From NCBI GenBank assembly GCA_027382625.1, contig JAJKFJ010025004.1:1-10783 (forward strand): a DNA stretch of 10,783 bases, in the 5' to 3' direction. A program made the position numbers and the translations under genes. Origin of the DNA: Tetmemena sp. SeJ-2015 (Eukaryota; Ciliophora; Spirotrichea; Sporadotrichida; Oxytrichidae). Positions 8,415 through 10,783 of the stretch are shown piece after piece; position 1 is the stretch's first letter, and each line of letters begins with the position of its first letter. The notes below the pieces were generated by a model. The model made no database searches. It was not told the DNA's origin and saw nothing but the letters and a program-made list of their open reading frames with translations.

Positions 8415-8455
<41 letters not shown>

Positions 8456-9500
8456 AGAACTTGAAGAGATCAGGGTGTTCATCAGAGTAGACAAAGTCAA
8501 CACTCGATGAATCTTCTATTAAAAATCTTGATATGTTACTATAGTAGATCAAAATCTCTAAATTATTTTGGAAAACAGCAATGAACTAGAAATAGAACTT
8601 AAACTTCAAGTTAAAAAATAAATAATGGAAAAATTTATCGAGAAATCTCAACTAATGCTTCACTGTCAAGAGTACCAAATCAGCCATGAGTAAGAAAAGC
8701 TGGATAAGCTTTTCAAGTTAGAGATTTAGAATCATTTAATTTCAAACTGAAGAAACTGAATTTAACTAAATAGCAAAAATTCAAGTCCTAATGTCGAAGA
8801 AATTGACAATTTTTCTACTCGAAAGATAAACATTCTCTCCATTCATAGACTCATCTATAATTTCAGAAAAGATAGGTGTTGTTCAACTAGAGAATTTTAG
8901 GCAAATTATACTCAACATTTACAGTTACTTGTAAGATAATGACATTCCTTACAATCTATATTTCATTGCTCTTCTAGTTGAGAATTAACCTCTGATGCTT
9001 AGAGTGGACACTCAACTTGAACAGCACTCTGCTTCAATAGAATATAAATCAAAGAGATTGGCTTTAATCATATTGAGTTTGAGTTGATTTCAAAGAACCA
9101 TACAAACTTCTTATGTCTTGGCTTCATCAAAAAATTTGTGAATTGCTCTCAGAAATCTAAGGAGGTTCTTATTGAATTCATTTCCAAAGTCTAAGTAATT
9201 TCAGACCATTATGTTGTCTTCGATGAACTACTATAAATGCTAAGTTGCATAGACAAACATATAGGACAAATAGAAATAAGTGATCACGAAAAATATAGAA
9301 ATTAAAAATATAACTGTATAAAAAGACATTCTTTTTAAGTACAAGCCGGAATACAAAGAATTTACAAAACGCGAATATATTTAGAGATTAATTATCTGCT
9401 TGTTATAGGAAAGAATTTTATTCTGAAGAGAAGGCATTTTGTTATAGAATAAACTGATCATAATTACACAGGAGTAGAATGCGAAATTTTATGTATATGA
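8133..9500 (+). pseudogene. broken long ORF, candidate TBE 57 kDa protein
   Basis: Frame A starts at ATG 8133 and ends at TGA 9498-9500, 455 codons, with TAA/TAG as Gln. It has seven in-frame TGAs (8508, 8529, 8748, 8757, 8940, 8979, 9018) and is clean from 9021 on. The next frame is open without TGA from 8380 to 9087, about 235 codons, and looks the better coding frame around 8880-9050 (YSYLQDNDIPYNLYFIALLV). Frame A is better at 8133-8505, 8550-8747 (KLQVKKQIMEKFIEKSQ) and 9040-9500 (ISKNHTNFLCLGFIKKFVN). This patchwork means several compensating indels. The coding strand, total length and place after the transposase and 22 kDa-type ORF fit the third TBE gene. I cannot see the zinc-finger or kinase motifs reported for that protein, so the identity is positional. 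Confidence 0.6.
8417..8451 (+). repeat. (CT)n microsatellite, about 17 units
   Basis: An uninterrupted CT run lies within the long broken ORF, where it would encode alternating Ser-Leu in frame A. The opposite strand gives an Arg-Glu run that should not be taken as a gene. Confidence 0.95.
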
Positions 9501-10284
9501 AAAGTGTTGCAAATGGAATGGTTGCTTTTTTTGAATATATGTGTACATGTTTTGACTCATTCTTATAATATTTGACTCCTCCCTCTTCATCTTAATCTAT
9601 AATTATTTTGATTTAGGTTTGATAAGCCTTACGAGGAAGATAGAGGGAAGAATCGCTGTAATAGCCATGCATTTCGATGTTTATTTAGCTGCATTAGAAA
9701 ATTTTGAGAATTTGTTGTCTGCCTTCCTCGTTCAATCTAAAATAAAAAGTTAGTATGGTATTAGAGTTTACTATATTGGAGAATAATAGGTTCAATGCAA
9801 TAGTTGACACCCTGAACGCAAAAGGAAATATGATGATCAATTAAAGTAAAGTTAAAATACTTCCTTTTCTAACTGCCCCCTTCTCTTTAATTCCTTCATT
9901 TTGATTACATATAGGAAGGAATTTAATGGAAAATAGAAGGTTGTAAGAATATAAATTAATTAACTTCAAATCGGTAACAGTTGACTAAGTAGGTTTTATA
10001 TCTCTATGAATAATATTGTCAGAATGGAAGACTTTAGGCTAACGATAAATATTAAATTAATTTAAGAAGGAATTATAATTAGCAAATAAAGATGTTTAAA
10101 TCCGCCCAGCCTATATTATAATATTCTTAAAGGATCACTGTTTATTTTAGAACAAAATGCCTTCTCTTCAGAATTAAATTCTTTTCTATCTTATTTTTGA
10201 GTAGTTATTTATACTACTCATTTTACTTTATTTTCCAATGGCAGAAATACATCCTCACCATTCAAAATTCTGCAATAGTTATCA
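9501..10284. other. AT-rich spacer, possible right flank of the transposon
   Basis: No gene is supported. TCCCTCTTCATCTT near 9580 and AAGATAGAGGGA near 9638 are imperfect inverted copies about 40 bases apart. AGGAAGGAAT near 9913 echoes the same motif near 7434. No telomere-repeat terminal inverted repeat was found, and I could not match this region to the left flank at 5501-5824, so the element end is not located. Confidence 0.4.
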
Positions 10285-10714
10285 TCAACTTTTATTACTC
10301 CAATTTTATTTTATGATTTTTGCGGAGAAAGAGAAATTTGAGTTCTGCTCAGTGAACGTGTATTAGATGCGAGATAAAGATGAATTTGTTGATTTAAAGC
10401 TGATATACAAAAATGCAGCAAATCTATGATAAATAAGGTTTCCCATAAGCTCTAGCTGTGCAGTGTTTTGGCTCTTCTCCTCTTATTTGAACATTTTACA
10501 CATTTTGAAGCCATTCTCTCTTTGGATTCTGTATATATTCTGAATTGCTCTCTTCAGCTCATCCGAGATAACAAATCTGCTCCCTACAGCATTGTCACTG
10601 AACTTTCTACTTGTCATCTGATCTACTTTCCTCTCATTCAAGTTGCCAAATAACAAAGAATTCGGAGTTTTCACTCTCCAATGTTGTTGTCCTAGTGTCT
10701 TCCATTCTTAATTG
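10285..10714 (-). CDS. unassigned gene, at least 130 codons, 5' part beyond an intron or the window edge
   Basis: The minus-strand frame ends at TGA (10287-10285). From 10674 to the stop it is 130 codons, with several TAA/TAG codons read as Gln. It stays open upstream (EWKTLGQQHWRVKTPNSLLF) to a candidate intron 3' end at 10715, and beyond that to the edge. Composition is convincingly protein-like: NERKVDQMTSRKFSDNAVGS, then SDELKRAIQNIYRIQRENGF, then AAFLYISFKSTNSSL, with a Ser/Asn-rich tail. No in-frame ATG precedes the internal Met near 10615, so the true start is probably in an upstream exon; GTG at 10674 is a poor start. I recognise no family. Plus-strand frames over the same DNA are hydrophobic shadows. 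A degenerate partial copy lies at 3258-3307. Confidence 0.65.
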
Positions 10715-10748
10715 CTATAATGAAATTGAATTAGCAAAACTTAATTAC
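10715..10748 (-). other. candidate 34-base spliceosomal intron
   Basis: Read on the minus strand it begins GTAATTAAG, holds a CTAAT branch-like sequence and ends TTCATTATAG, all expected of short AT-rich ciliate introns. It directly precedes the point where the downstream gene becomes strongly protein-like. Splicing is inferred; the frame is open through it under the one-stop code, so retention cannot be excluded from sequence alone. Confidence 0.45.
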
Positions 10749-10783
10749 CTTAATTATTTACTCTTAAAATTAATTAATAATTC

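Noticed and set aside
8349..8552. Minus-strand ORF with an Arg-Glu repeat
   Set aside because: It is the shadow of the CT microsatellite within the plus-strand broken ORF.
10468..10653. Plus-strand hydrophobic ORF
   Set aside because: The minus strand over the same bases gives a longer, balanced frame that continues on both sides with TAA/TAG as Gln.

Overview
The window is AT-rich DNA (about 70% A+T by eye) and looks like germline (micronuclear) DNA of a spirotrich ciliate. The main reason is the genetic code. Recognisable proteins (a Tc1/mariner-type transposase, a ubiquitin-like remnant, and an unnamed gene at the right edge) stay open only if TAA and TAG are read as glutamine and TGA is the stop. 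One such TAG lies inside the conserved first-aspartate motif of the transposase. With a single stop codon, AT-rich DNA gives chance open frames of 50-100 codons, so length alone was not treated as evidence; protein-like composition or homology was required.

Left third (1-4278): long AT-rich stretches alternate with three islands of clearly higher G+C, at about 466-1000, 1430-1880 and 2812-3030. The islands hold short open frames that I cannot assign to families: two minus-strand frames overlapping by ATGA, a plus-strand charged segment, competing frames on both strands, and a lysine/arginine-rich plus-strand frame. They may be macronuclear-destined segments separated by AT-rich eliminated DNA, or relics of foreign insertions. 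A 50-base segment at 3258-3307 matches part of the right-edge gene.

Middle (4279-5500): a foldback structure with long imperfect arms lies at 4279-4555. It is followed by a run of short inverted repeats and a broken minus-strand ubiquitin-like gene carrying an insertion of about 64 bases.

Transposon (about 5825-9500): a plus-strand DDE transposase (two frame changes, one in-frame TGA, catalytic glutamate lost), a central minus-strand two-piece ORF of about 200 codons, and a plus-strand broken ORF of about 455 codons. The three sizes and the order match the 42/22/57 kDa layout of ciliate telomere-bearing elements (TBE). The copy is decayed, and no telomere-repeat termini are seen.

Right end (9501-10783): AT-rich spacer, then a minus-strand gene that runs to the edge, ends in TGA and has a candidate 34-base intron at its 5' side. 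No tRNA, rRNA, CRISPR array or bacterial-type signal was found.
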